NCBI RefSeq assembly: GCF_000237925.1
Contig: NC_031497.1
Span: 17,578,481 to 17,642,480 of the forward strand
Reading direction: 5' to 3'
From: Schistosoma mansoni
Lineage: Eukaryota; Platyhelminthes; Trematoda; Strigeidida; Schistosomatidae
Length of the DNA stretch: 64,000 nt
Shown here: piece after piece, positions 22,975 to 34,400 of the stretch
Layout: each line of letters opens with the position of its first letter
Position numbering within the stretch: position 1 is the stretch's first letter
The notes under the pieces: model-generated
What the model saw: only the letters and a program-made list of their open reading frames with translations
The model's database searches: none
What the model was told of the DNA's origin: nothing
Translations under genes and position numbers: made by a program

Positions 22975-23047
22975 TACAAGTAGTAGTATGGCAACTTGGA
23001 CCGATGCGTGTATGTGCCTGGTCTTACGTTGTAGCTGACTGACTGAG
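22975..23047 (+). mobile_element. RTE type A LINE 3'-end scrap
   Basis: gcaacttggaccgatgcg through cctggtcttacgttgtagc, followed by tgactgactgag, is the reverse complement of the 3' terminal part of the LINE copies at 48.0 and 63.3 kb, which end in the same (TGAC)n tail. Confidence 0.6.
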
Positions 23048-25011
23048 TACTTAATAAAATGAACCAATATTTCTTTATAACAAACCCCAAAAGAACTCAC
23101 CCTTCGTAAACTAAAATCTTTATTTAGTGAGTGTTTTTTGCAACGACTAGCGCATTTGCTAAGCCTAATATACCTTTCATTAGTCTTATGAAAATCAATA
23201 ACTAATTATTTTATGTAGTGTATCTTTTGAATCTAACTAACATAGCATCAAGATGCTAATAGAAGTTTATTGTAACAGGATATTTTATACTGGGCAACCC
23301 TGTGGTATAGAAGATACAATTCAAACAGGCTCATTTACTAATGATACTCATGAATGATGCTTTAAATATCTTCCAAATAGAGGACAAAGTCAATAAATCA
23401 TAACACAGGAATAAAAAACATTACCTGCATTAAATTGGAAAATAAAAAATTATAAACCGAGATCAGCCCATGAAGTGAACTATGAAAATTCAGTATTCTC
23501 CACAAGCTATCATATTAACATTATTATCGTTAAAAATTACATAATAAGTGTATAAATAGTCACTTTAGGTAATGTTGATGGTAAAGGTGCGAAAAGAAAT
23601 AAACGAAAGTTAGAAAAATAAATCATAAATATCGTCTGCTAGGCTTCTTTTGACTAAGAAATTGACAGGGATGTTACAAAATATTTCTGAAATAAAAGTT
23701 TGGGCTTCTTGTTCTAAATCTTTGCAGTCTCCACTATATGTAACAAACGAAAATAAAACCTGTTCAGAAAATTTGAAGATATTTTAAAAATAACTCCGAA
23801 TGCTTTATTCTTTCTTAATACACTACCATTGTCGGCCAAATGGGTTAAACGGGAGCTATGAATTCATTTCGTCTGACCCTTTTCAAACTACGAAGAGAGA
23901 CACTTGCTAATTCACAAGTTGTGTTGTTTGTTCGTGCCCAAGATATACCTTTCCCACAAGAGCAGCAGAAATGAGCACTATATACTAATGTAGCGAAGTC
24001 GAGTAATTGGTTCTTAAAATAGGGAAACCCTATTAGTCGATTAAAAAATTAATAACATGGATCAGCTTCATTAAAAGTTCTTTTCACCATTCTGGTTCGT
24101 CTGTCTCGTAGCAAATCTCCAGCTATGTCACAATTAGGTAGTAGATTCAAGAAGAAAGGCGTCACACGAATTATTTGTGTCTGCATCTTCTTGTTTATTG
24201 TACCTTTACAGAACACCTTTAAGACAAACCATTCCAAACAGAATTTGCATAAACTCCAGTTTTGTTTATAATGTCTTTGCAGTTTTGGTTGTAAGGCATC
24301 TAATTAGGTTTCTTTTATAAAGAATGAGTATGGGGCAAGAAATAATGTACCGACCTCGATTCAGATATACATTTCTACTAATAGTCCCATCTTTTAGAAT
24401 ATGCAGAATATGAAGGAACTGAAAATTAATATTGAATTGCTACTGTTATTATTATCATCATTATTACCCCCATTAGCCAGATGAAACCCTCCTACTCTGC
24501 ATTTTACTGGCACGATTTTTTATTTTGTCATACTACTATTATACTGATTATGACTTAACACTTTACTACAAATCATTTTGGCCTTTATTAAATGAGCTTT
24601 CTGATTTACAAGTAATACAATTTTGAAGTATTTATGTTGTAACAGATGTACACATTCACCATGTTTAACATATAACATCGTCAAATTCATTAATGCATTG
24701 CTTATTTTAGCTTTTGCAAAATATCATAATTATGGACTTATAACTATAGAGCCTAATGATATAGTTTTGGAAAACAATTGTTCGCTCAAATATTCTTTAT
24801 TTTTGATAACTAACTCAACTTCACAAATGAACATGACTGCTCAGTCTACGTTGTTTAATTGACTAAGCAGTCCTCATTTTCAACATTTTAATAGATGTTA
24901 ATGAATTTTTCACTGATGATACAACTCTAGTAAACAGTTAGTCATACCAATAACTTCCTAAAGATGCTCATTTACTAGTTTTGTAAGAATTTATTTTCTT
25001 TTATAAATTAT

Positions 25012-25494
25012 AAGCAAAGATGGATAGTGGCTAGCAGTGGAATTCAGGATGCGCGTTTCGTTTTATTTGGGACTCGTCAGTTGGATGTATTTTCATCTCA
25101 GAGTTGATGTTCAATCTGGGACTCGAACCCACTATCATTCGCTTCAAACGCCATCGTGCTATCCACTTAGTTACTGAGTCCCGATAGCCATTTCACCCAG
25201 TCGCACAAGCAAGTGGCTATCGGGACTCAATAACTAAGTGTATAACACGATGGCGTTTGAAGCGAAAGGTACTGGGTTCGAGTCCCAGAGTGAACATCAA
25301 CTCCGAGATGCAGGTACATCCAGCCTACGAGTCCTGAATTTCACTGCTTCCCACTACCCATCTTTGCTTACAATGTTTGTGAAATAAGGCTATATCGAGG
25401 CAATACTCACAGTATGTACATATGCCAATTAAAGACTGACCAGTCGCAGTCCTAAACATCAATGGGAAGATTCAAACAAACAATACTAAGTGAA
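25012..25494. mobile_element. hammerhead SINE family 1, near-perfect head-to-head palindrome
   Basis: A 13-bp target duplication, ttttataaattat (24999-25011 and 25495-25507), brackets it. The minus-oriented unit (25012-25197) faces a plus-oriented unit (25203-25494). Both tRNA heads are readable (plus strand: AATAACTAAGTG A-box region, GGGTTCGAGTCCC B-box near 25276). The minus ribozyme keeps CTGACGA, GAAA and an ATC triplet but has two lost pairs in stem II. The plus ribozyme lacks stem II and GAAA through a deletion between two GAGTCC copies. Confidence 0.9.
25042..25085 (-). ncRNA. hammerhead-like motif (family 1), weakened stems
   Basis: Core CTGACGA (25080-25074), GAAA and triplet ATC are present on the minus strand. 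Stem II reads GTCC against AAAC (two pairs lost) and stem I has a mismatch beside the core, so activity is doubtful. Confidence 0.5.
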
Positions 25495-25507
25495 TTTTAT
25501 AAATTAT

Positions 25508-26145
25508 GATTAGTCATTTAATCTTTATTCATTGTTATCACTAGATTCATAAATTTCTTTGATTGATCTAATATTTTCTAAATATGCATGTAGACATTAC
25601 AGCGTATCAGAGTAAAGCCTGGTGAAGATCTATCTACCTATAAACAATACTGTTCAGTAATATGTATTGTTTTAATTTATGTAAATTGAAATAAATAATT
25701 TTTAATATCGCAAAAAATTGTCATTATTTAATGTGAAGTAAATTCATTGACTTAATCTATTCTAATTACTCCTATTTAGATGATAGAATTCATTTATCAT
25801 CAGAAGGTTGTCTTATAAAACGAGATTTTGAGCTTAGACTGTTATCGTTACCATAATAATAGTAATAATAATAATAATAATGATAATAATGGTAATAATA
25901 ATTATTATTATTACTATTATTATTATCTTATTACCATGGTTCGAAAAAGTGAATATTTTGAATTTGTTTTATTAAATAAAGAGACGCTTTATATGAGTAA
26001 TTAAGTAATAAAGATATAAGTTTCATTGATCAATAATTGAAAGCCAGTAGTTTCGCTTAAATGTTAAAACATTAACTTTTTTAATGAACATAGAAAATAA
26101 ATTAAATTAACATTTGTTATTTTGAAAATTTTGTTTTGTTTTTAG
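25508..26145. repeat. palindromic TAA/TTA microsatellite in non-coding DNA
   Basis: Mostly AT-rich non-coding DNA. At 25850-25940 an imperfect (TAA)n run passes directly into (TTA)n, bounded by accataat and attaccatggt, so the block can fold on itself. No gene seen. Confidence 0.7.
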
Positions 26146-26476
26146 GTAGTAGTAGTAGTAGTAGTACAAATTAATACTTGTTAACTTGCTTATGCCTGTT
26201 ACCCCTTGTGGAGGAGCATAGGCCGCCCACCAGTGTTCTCCATCCAACCCTTTCCTGGGCAATCCTTTCCAGTTGTTATTCATCCTTTTCATATCTGCTT
26301 CTATTTCCCAACGTATTGTGTTCTTTGGCCTTTCTATTTTCCTCTTCCTTTCCGGATTCCAAGTTAGGGCTTGCCTCGTGCTGCAGTTTGGTGATCTCCT
26401 TAATGTATGTCCCATCCACTTCCAACGATTTTTCCTAATTTTCTCTTCAATTTTAAGTTCGTCGAGTCTCATTTAA
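26146..26476 (-). mobile_element. 5'-truncated RTE-like LINE 3' end (type B), minus strand
   Basis: On the minus strand it encodes the RTE C-terminus: [55 protein letters not shown]. It ends in a trinucleotide tail, which on the plus strand reads (GTA)n at 26146-26166. The frame is lost near the end, where the copy reads [14 protein letters not shown] instead of the GWR.LVGGLC form of its relatives. No clear target duplication found. Confidence 0.82.
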
Positions 26477-26903
26477 AAGACCTTTTTTTCATTCATACTA
26501 CCTTGAAGATTTGAATCATTATTGTTCAGTAATATAAGCAGAGAATTTACCATTAGGTTTTTCTCATTTATATTGGAATTTTTTAGAACCGACATTAGAA
26601 AATAAGTATACTGATTAATAAATAAATAAAAATATAAACCATTGTAGGGCATCAGCAACTGAAATTGTCGAAAAGAAAGTTTTCTCCGTTGAATCGCCTC
26701 CTTTCTTATTAGATAAATATATTCTCAAATAATGAATAAGACTAATAATTATGAAGCTAAGTTGTGATGACAACCAAAGATAACATGATATTATTGCTGA
26801 TCACCTTGATATAAAAAAAATTGGTTATATTTTTAACATGAATAATAATCAAATAAACAGTTTTTTTCAACATCTCTCTACCTTTGTTCATTAAAGAGAA
26901 ATC

Positions 26904-27192
26904 AGTGAGACTATAATTTATGGACGACCTTTGAGCGACGCCTTGGTGATTTTGAGAATGTCCACCTATTTACTAGGATTAAATGAGGGTCATAAAGCAG
27001 TGTGAAGTATAAAGATTATAAGTTTCAGTTGATGGTTAGGGTTAAGAATTAGGTTTATGGTTTTCATCACGAACTGACATCAGCTCAAATACGAAAACAC
27101 TATTCAGCCAAATGAATGAATGAATTTCGTGCCAAATTCCAAGACCTGTTATCCTAAATTTGATTGGTTCGTCCATAAATAATAGTTTCGCC
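26904..27192. mobile_element. MITE-like element, copy 2 (289 bp)
   Basis: Same length and ends as the copy at 1042: it starts AGTGAGACTATAATTTATGG and ends CCATAAATAATAGTTTCGCC. A perfect 8-bp target duplication, gagaaatc, lies at 26896-26903 and 27193-27200. It shares the internal motif catcacgaactgacatcagc with the other copies. Confidence 0.88.
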
Positions 27193-27200
27193 GAGAAATC

Positions 27201-28032
27201 ATTTGCATTAGTTGTGATCAATTATAATTTAGTTTCTGATTGTTGTATCAAATATTCTGAAGATATATTCAATGTAAAACTAATTGTCTGGTAAAAAGAA
27301 GCAAATTGTAGGTATGTTGCTTAGTCATTGTAAACGTTTCATTCGAGTAATGTGATTTCAAATCTGTCAGTGCTATAGTTTTAGGCAAAAGTTATAGACA
27401 TTCCCTGTCAAGGCAAATCAGGAATCTTAATGAAATTCATCGTGCCTATTAGATTCGAATCAATGCTGTCTATTATTCTGGTCTATAAATGACCTTAATA
27501 CACTGCTTAATATCCAAGTGAATATAATTTGGTATGGAGAAAAAGCATTATGAATTTAAAGGATTTGAATTATGTGGTTGGTCAAGAGGTAGAGTAATTG
27601 TGGAATTACTTGCCCTATCACCATTGACAGAAACGTTCAAACTTCTTTAGACGTATTGATGCACCTGACATCTGAGGAATAATATTAAACTAAAGATCTA
27701 AATTATTGCTTAAAAGCGAATAAACTGATGTAGCCTTGGTTATCGGCTTACACACTCAATGATGTTGACGATAGACTTTTCCTTAATATGTTTTTGATTT
27801 TGACTTTGTAATCACCTGAAGAAAATGCTCAAAATAGAACGTCGTTCTCATGAAAATTTTTTCAGTTTGTCAATCATAAACTACATATTCGTAGATAACC
27901 TCACTATTTAAATTGAAATCGGGGCACAATTTACAAATGATTTTCAACTCAGTTTTTCATAAAATGAAATTTAGTGAGATGCGTATACTCAGAGATGTAA
28001 GTCACAAAACTTACGTTTATATAAAGACGCTT
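27201..28032. other. intergenic, no gene seen
   Basis: AT-rich, no supported exon or assignable repeat. Confidence 0.35.
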
Positions 28033-28310
28033 CGATATAAGTAGTATATGGTGTTGGTCAGACATAGAATGTATTTGGGCAGAAGACCGATAAGGAAAGA
28101 ACTGAAATGATGCGCAATTGGTGGGAAAATGCATGAACAATGGAATTAGAGAAGATGAACTGATATTTACAGGAGGAACAGTGAAGATTGAGACAATTGG
28201 TTGTTAGTTTGCAAATTAACTGTTCATTGTATAGTTATCAGAATTTAGTGAAATAGTCTGTAATTTTTGCTTAAATACATTCGATTGTCCCAACTAGTGT
28301 TCTTGTTCAC
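28033..28310. repeat. dispersed repeat of about 278 bp, unknown family
   Basis: Highly similar, in reverse complement, to 54387-54662 (shared blocks include gcgcaattggtgggaaaatg, gaagattgagacaattggtt, and tacattcgattgtccc). Similarity stops sharply at both ends. No coding frame, no tRNA head, and no inverted termini are evident. Confidence 0.7.
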
Positions 28311-29420
28311 AACAATATGATCATAATGACAAGATATATAATACAGCAGTTTTTTTAATCTAAAAATACAACACCAGCCATTGGTTTGAAATTTCTAATA
28401 TTTTCTTTGAATGCTAGCTAGTATGGGAAGGTGAAGTTTAGCGGGCATACAACAAAAACTACCCTCAACCGAACTTGCTTTTACATAAAACTTTGAGTAC
28501 GAAAAAGCATTGACACAATGAGATACTTTAGAGAGTCCACCCTTCATATAAAACTTGAATGAGCGTTACTGAACAAATTTATCACTCATCTAATAAGGAT
28601 ATGGCTGATGATCGTATAATAAAATTATGCTAAGTGTTATATGATGTAAAATACAGATACTTACTATATGTTTTGTATCTTCAAAATCTTTACCATACAG
28701 TATTCAGTAAATAATGAGCAGTTTATGTGATTGGGTCATATCAAAGATTTCTTCGCAAGGCAGATAAACATAAAATTATCTCTATTAGAAATTTCATCTT
28801 ACTATCAACTCTTTTACAATAGCTTAAACATCAATTGAGAAAACTTTTTAAGCTTAACAAAACAGATACATCTACACTCGTCATTAAATTTATACACTAT
28901 AACCAGTAATTAGGACATACCACATTAGTTAACTAAGAACATAGTTTCTTTTATTTCGTATAATATAGACTAGGAATGTGGTCTTTTTTTTGATAATACA
29001 TTAAGAGCCTGATAAAAAAATTCCTTTGCCTTAATGAACAGTTATAATTAAACAACACTAAAATCTAATAAATTCAACAATAGTTAAATATATAAGAACT
29101 TTCGTCTAAATTAGAGCGAATAGTTTCACGGTATTTGGGCGCCGAGTTGATGTATGACATGAAATAAGAAGAATATATTTGTAAAATCTCAGCGAATGAA
29201 TTTGAAGTAAATCCAACGTTTCGCCTGCTAATCTGGTCCAAGCTTAACTGAAGAAGTCAATACTACTCATCATACAATAGGTCGTTTTTTTTATTGAGTA
29301 TTTCAGATTTTCACTCAGTATACAACAGAATGATTAGTACTCATTCAAAAACTAAACTGATTGGGGGGTGAGTCATCCTGAAATGAGACTGAAAAAGGTC
29401 ATCTAAACAAAGGATAGATG
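28311..29420. other. intergenic, no gene seen
   Basis: AT-rich, no supported feature. Confidence 0.35.
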
Positions 29421-30134
29421 AATTCACTTAGTATTGTTTGTTTGGATCTTCCCATCGATGTGTTTAGGACTGCAACTGGTCAGTCTCTAATTGGCATATG
29501 TGCATACTGTGCGTATTGCCTCGATATACCTTAATTCACAAGCATGGTAAGCAGAGATGGATAGTGGCTAGCGATGGCGTTTGAAGCGAGGGTACTGGGT
29601 TCGAGTCCCAGAGTGAACATNNNNNNNNNNNNNNNNNNNNNNNNNNNNNNNNNNNNNNNNNNNNNNNNNNNNNNNNNNNNNNNNNNNNNNNNNNNNNNNN
29701 NNNNNNNNNNNNNNNNNNNNNNNNNNNNNNNNNNNNNNNNNNNNNNNNNNNNNNNNNNNNNNNNNNNNNNNNNNNNNNNNNNNNNNNNNNNNNNNNNNNN
29801 NNNNNNNNNNNNNNNNNNNNAGCAGTGGAATTCAGGACTCGCGTTTCGTCTTATATGGGACTCGTAGGCTGGATGTACCTGCATCTCGGAGTTGATGTTC
29901 ACTCTGGGACTCGAACCCAGTACCTTTCGCTTCAAACGCCATCGTGTTATACACTTAGTTATTGAGTCCTGATAGCCACTTGCTTGTGCAATGGGATGAA
30001 GATTAAATTTATTTGGAATTGTTTGCTTGAATTTTCTCATTCATGTTTAGCATTGCGATTGATCAGTCCCAAGTAGGACGAAACGCGAGTCCTGAATTCC
30101 ACTGCTAGCCACTATCCATCTTTGCTTAGAATGA
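29421..30134. mobile_element. hammerhead SINE family 1, composite copy around an assembly gap
   Basis: Left of the gap: minus-oriented tail (attgtttgtttggatcttcc, tgcgtattgcctcgat) and ribozyme end, then an abrupt switch at 29572 to a plus-oriented tRNA head (GGGTTCGAGTCCC at 29596). Right of the gap: minus-oriented hammerhead, tRNA head and leader, then a plus-oriented ribozyme 3' half and end. The minus core reads CCTACGA rather than CTGACGA, so it is dead. Because the gap lies between opposed arms, the true structure may be longer. Confidence 0.75.
29621..29820. other. assembly gap (200 N)
   Basis: A run of exactly 200 N, located between opposed arms of a palindromic SINE. Open frames spanning it are artefacts. 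Confidence 0.99.
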
Positions 30135-30796
30135 CTGTAATTAGCTGTTTTTATCCAAACAACTTAAATGCCCGAATATAGTTTCCTTACTAGTTCGCTT
30201 TGAAAACTCCAAAAGATACGAAGACATCTTCTACATACAACTTTAATCCTTACTTATATGGGACTTTATAATCTTTCATGCGTGTTACATTGTAGTAAAT
30301 CTCAAAAGAGTGAAAAGAGTGAATAAATTAAAACTAAATTCTTTACTTTTCTCGCCCTAAATTACACAGTCACTGATGTTGAGTAGCTGAATTTGTCAAA
30401 TGGATACTTGTTAAAGTTATTTTTCACATTTCAAGAGCTAATCGCGTTAGAGGAAAGATAGCTTCTAAACTTCATTTATGAAAACAACAGTTAGTTCTGT
30501 AACAGTAAAGAAAAAGACTAAAATATTCACAAAACTCAACTTTTGATAAGCTTGGTAGGATAATGCATATGGTATATGCTCACATAGATTCATACCTTGA
30601 TACTCTTGTGCATTTGTGACTACTGCAGCATGGTTCAGACGGATTTGGGAATTTTAATTTAGGTGATTTAATACAATACCATAAAACAGTTACAATTTTT
30701 GTATTTATGGTAAACGAAGGGAAATAGGAGGACTCATATTTTTAAATGTTGGGTAAGTGAATATCCGACAGCTAACGCTAGTTTCGTGTATCATAG
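30135..30796. other. intergenic, no gene seen
   Basis: AT-rich DNA between the SINE and the LTR-derived sequence; nothing recognised. Confidence 0.35.
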
Positions 30797-31405
30797 GTAC
30801 TAAAGTGACATTTATGTTCAATAATTTGTGTAATGACAAAATTAAGACCATATTTCTTCTTTATTTGTGACACTTTATATATAATCACATTTATATTCAA
30901 TAACTATTGTTTCTCTGTATCATTTTGTAAAAACGGACATAATTGTTTGGTTATAAGAGTGCGCACTTGTTGCCGCTGTTATTCAAATAAACATTATCTC
31001 TTACGTCTGTTCTTCTGATTTATCGATTGAAGATTATAATAATATCATAGCATCCTTTCCGGGCATTCTACACTACTTTAGAGTTTTGTTCCAGATTATT
31101 ATTAAATAATACTGTCGTATTTAATCACGCCGTTGGTGCCACCACATGCAAAGGAACCTTCGTTAATAAAGTGAACTCATTCGTGGTTGTTATCTCAGAA
31201 GGAGCTTACAAGTAACACTCATTTCACAGCAATTGTTATAATTTTGTTATTTAATATACCATTTTGTAATGAATGATATTGCTTAACGTTTTACTTTACT
31301 CAGAAACAGACATTTCGGTTTGTAGTGTTAATATTTTTTCTATATCATTATTATCTGTCTGTATAGCTATGTCTTGAATGAGCTCTTTTACTGAGATCCA
31401 CCACA
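30797..31405 (+). repeat. LTR copy in plus orientation (LTR fossil)
   Basis: About 609 bp that align, as the reverse complement, with the LTR at 31422-32041. It ends CCACCACA. It is well diverged from its partner, so it is an old copy. The two LTRs sit in inverted orientation only 16 bp apart, unlike a normal element, in which the LTRs are direct repeats around the coding region. Confidence 0.75.
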
Positions 31406-31421
31406 ACACTATATTAAATTG

Positions 31422-34400
31422 TGTGGTGGACCTCAGCAAAGGAGCCTACTCAAGATATAACAATATACAAGTTACCGATAATATACCAAGAAGAATTAAC
31501 ACTACAAACCTAAGCGTATATCTATGAGTAACGCAAAAGGTAACAAATTACGGTTACAATATAAAACGGTATACTGAACAAAATGGTAACAGTTGTTATG
31601 AGATGAATGTTACTTGTAAGCTGATCTCTGAGATAACAACCACAAATGAGTTCACAAAGGTTCCTCTGCACGTGGTGGCACCAACAGCAAAATGAAGAAG
31701 GTTAAATTTGGTAGTATTATTTAATAGTGGTCCAGGTCAAAACTCCAACGTAATGTGCAAAGGCCTAAGAGGATGTTATAATACTATTATAATCTTCAAT
31801 CAAAAGCCGTGGCCACCAAAGCAGAAGAATAGACGGCGGAGACAACGTTTATATTTCAACAATCGCGGTAGTGTATGTTAGATATAACCAAACAATTATA
31901 TACGTTTCATTACCATTGTTACGGAGAAACAATAGATATTGAATATAAATGTGGTTACATATAAAGTGTGACAAATAGGAAAAATATATGATCTTTATTT
32001 TGTCGTTACAAAAATTCACTGAATATACATGTCACAATACAACTCCCCCCCTAGGGCATACGTCGGTGAAGGTATGTCCGACGTAAACTCCAAGTGCTTT
32101 GGTGGGGAAAAAATTATAACACAACACACAACGAAGGAAAGAGTAAATAAATGTTTTCAAAAAAAGAATTTTATAAGTATATATACTTACAAACGAAAAT
32201 GTTTTCGTGGTTAAGAAAAACATTTTTTCTGTTTATTTTTAATGTATATAGAAAATTTAACAAAAATAAGTGAACGTTTAATACGATTAGTAGTGTTAAT
32301 AATGATAACGTTACTCAAATTGATAGTTAATCGGAAAAAGTTTAAATATCTGTATATATCAAGTATAACAAGTACAACGAAGTTGGACATCGTTACACAG
32401 TTAATAATGAACATCATGTGAAATGCATACACGTATAGTTAAAAACATGTTTTGAGCAACCCTTAGCACATAGATATTTACTCACACTACAGAATATGAC
32501 CGAAGAAAGATTCAGTAACAAGTTCAACATAACGTTTACGAATATGTACCTGTCTTCCTGTACGAGTTGTTTTTGAAATAGATAAAGTGGTGGAATTAGG
32601 TGTAACTTAATTTGTAGGAGCTGTAGCATTAGCATCACCCACTGTGTGAGGTGGCGATTTCGCAGAAGTAGGTGAAGAATTAACTGGAAACGCAAGAAGC
32701 TGTGTTGTGCAATTGGTGTTGTCTTTAGACGGCTTTTGACTGTCGTGTGTTTCAGACTACAAAAGCGGATTTTATACTCTCAATTGAAGCTGCTTCTTTT
32801 TTCCATCCTTCTTGATTGTGAAATATTTTGCTTGTCTCTCTACTACTTCATAAGTTCCTTCATAAGGGTATTGTAAAAGACATCTTACTGAGTCAACACG
32901 AACAAACACAAATTTACATGCGTCTAGATGCTTGCTAATTTGCTCTTTAACGAAAACAGGCTTATTGCTATTCATGTAGCTCATTGGTCATTTTCCAAAG
33001 GAAGAGGAGTTTGTACATACAGATGTGCCTTTATGAGTTACTAGTTGACCAGGTAAGGTTAAATTAGTTCCATAAACGAGCTGCTCAGGTGTGCATTGGA
33101 GGTCCTCCTTAATTGTAGAGCGTATGCTTAGTAATATGTGAGGTAGGAATTCACTCCATCTGGTTACATCAGGCTGTACTATCAGTGAGCCTTTCAGTTA
33201 TCTGCAGAATCGTTCCACTAGTTCATTTGCTACTGGATAGTATGCAGTTGTAGTGATGTGATGGATTCACAAAATGTGCGTAAATTAATTCTAGAGGTGC
33301 GATTGGAATTGTGAACCTCTATCGGAAGTAACGGTAGAAGGTACAACGAACTTAGAAATCCATCTATCAAGAAATACGGCAGCAATATTTTCTGCTGAGA
33401 TGTCTTTTATTGGATATGCGATTGGCCATCTGGTAAAACGGTCCACTACGGTAAAGATGTAAATGAATCCGTTAGATGAGGCTAAAGGACCAAGTAAATC
33501 AACATGAACATGCTGTAAACGACGGTCGAGTAGATTGAATGGTATTGGAACACTTTTTAACACTTGACTCGAATTCGTTTACAAGCAGCGAGATCAGAAT
33601 CCTCAACCTGTAAGCGTGCAATGTTCAATAAATCAGTTCCTTTGGTGGAGAAAACAATATCAATGTTGAAACGTGATAAAGTATCTGTCACAACATTTGA
33701 CTCACCCTTTATGAACTGTATGTTGGTCGAAAATTGAGAAATGTAATCTAGTTGTCGAAATCTCTAGGAGAATAATGATCACTTTTGGCATGAAAGGCGT
33801 AAACCAAGGGTTTGTGACCAGTGGATATCACGAAATCTCTACCTTGTAGTAAGTGTTTAAAATATTTACCAAGTAGATAAATAGCCAATAATTCTCTACC
33901 AAAAGTGCTGTATCGGGTTTGGGTCGGTTCTAGCTTCTTTGAGAAGAAAGCATGTGGCTTGATTTCATTATTTACTCGCTGTTGTAGTACCGCACTGACT
34001 GCTGCCTGAGAAGTGTCTGTACACAGAATTAGTGTTACTTTCGGGTCAGAACTTATGTAGGTCAGCATGTTAGTAGAAGCAATTGCTGTTTTAACTACAG
34101 AAAAGGCATCTTTCGCTTCGGGGGATAATATGAATTTTCTGACTCTTCTTTTTAAAGCCTCCGTTAAGGGTTGTAGAATGTCTGACCAGTGTGAAATAAA
34201 CCGAAGATAAAAATCAATCATCTCCAAGAAACGCCGAAGCTTATTCAATGAGTCTGGTTCTGGAAAATCCATTTTTATGTTCTACGGTTTGATACCGCGT
34301 TTGTCAATCGAGTGACCTAAAAACTCTAAGCTCTTGACTCCAAAAATGCAGTTGGATGAGTTAATGACCATACCGAATCTCTGAAATCTTTCGAAAAGTT

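Larger units (their letters stand above)
21735..24998. other. intergenic, old repeat remnants, no gene seen
   Basis: AT-rich. Contains a GC-richer block at about 21950-22330 that looks like a dispersed repeat of unknown class, an old family 1 SINE (22491-22690), a short RTE type A fragment (22975-23047), and a family 2 SINE tail scrap (about 23482-23512, ctatgaaaattcagtattct). None of the open frames, such as 24623-24862, has splice or homology support. Confidence 0.4.

Noticed and set aside
26107-26180. Poly-tyrosine C-terminus of the RTE frame
   Set aside because: It is the translated trinucleotide tail of the LINE insertion, not a coding extension.
29531-30040. 169-residue open frame on the minus strand
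   Set aside because: It runs through 200 N and SINE sequence; not a protein.
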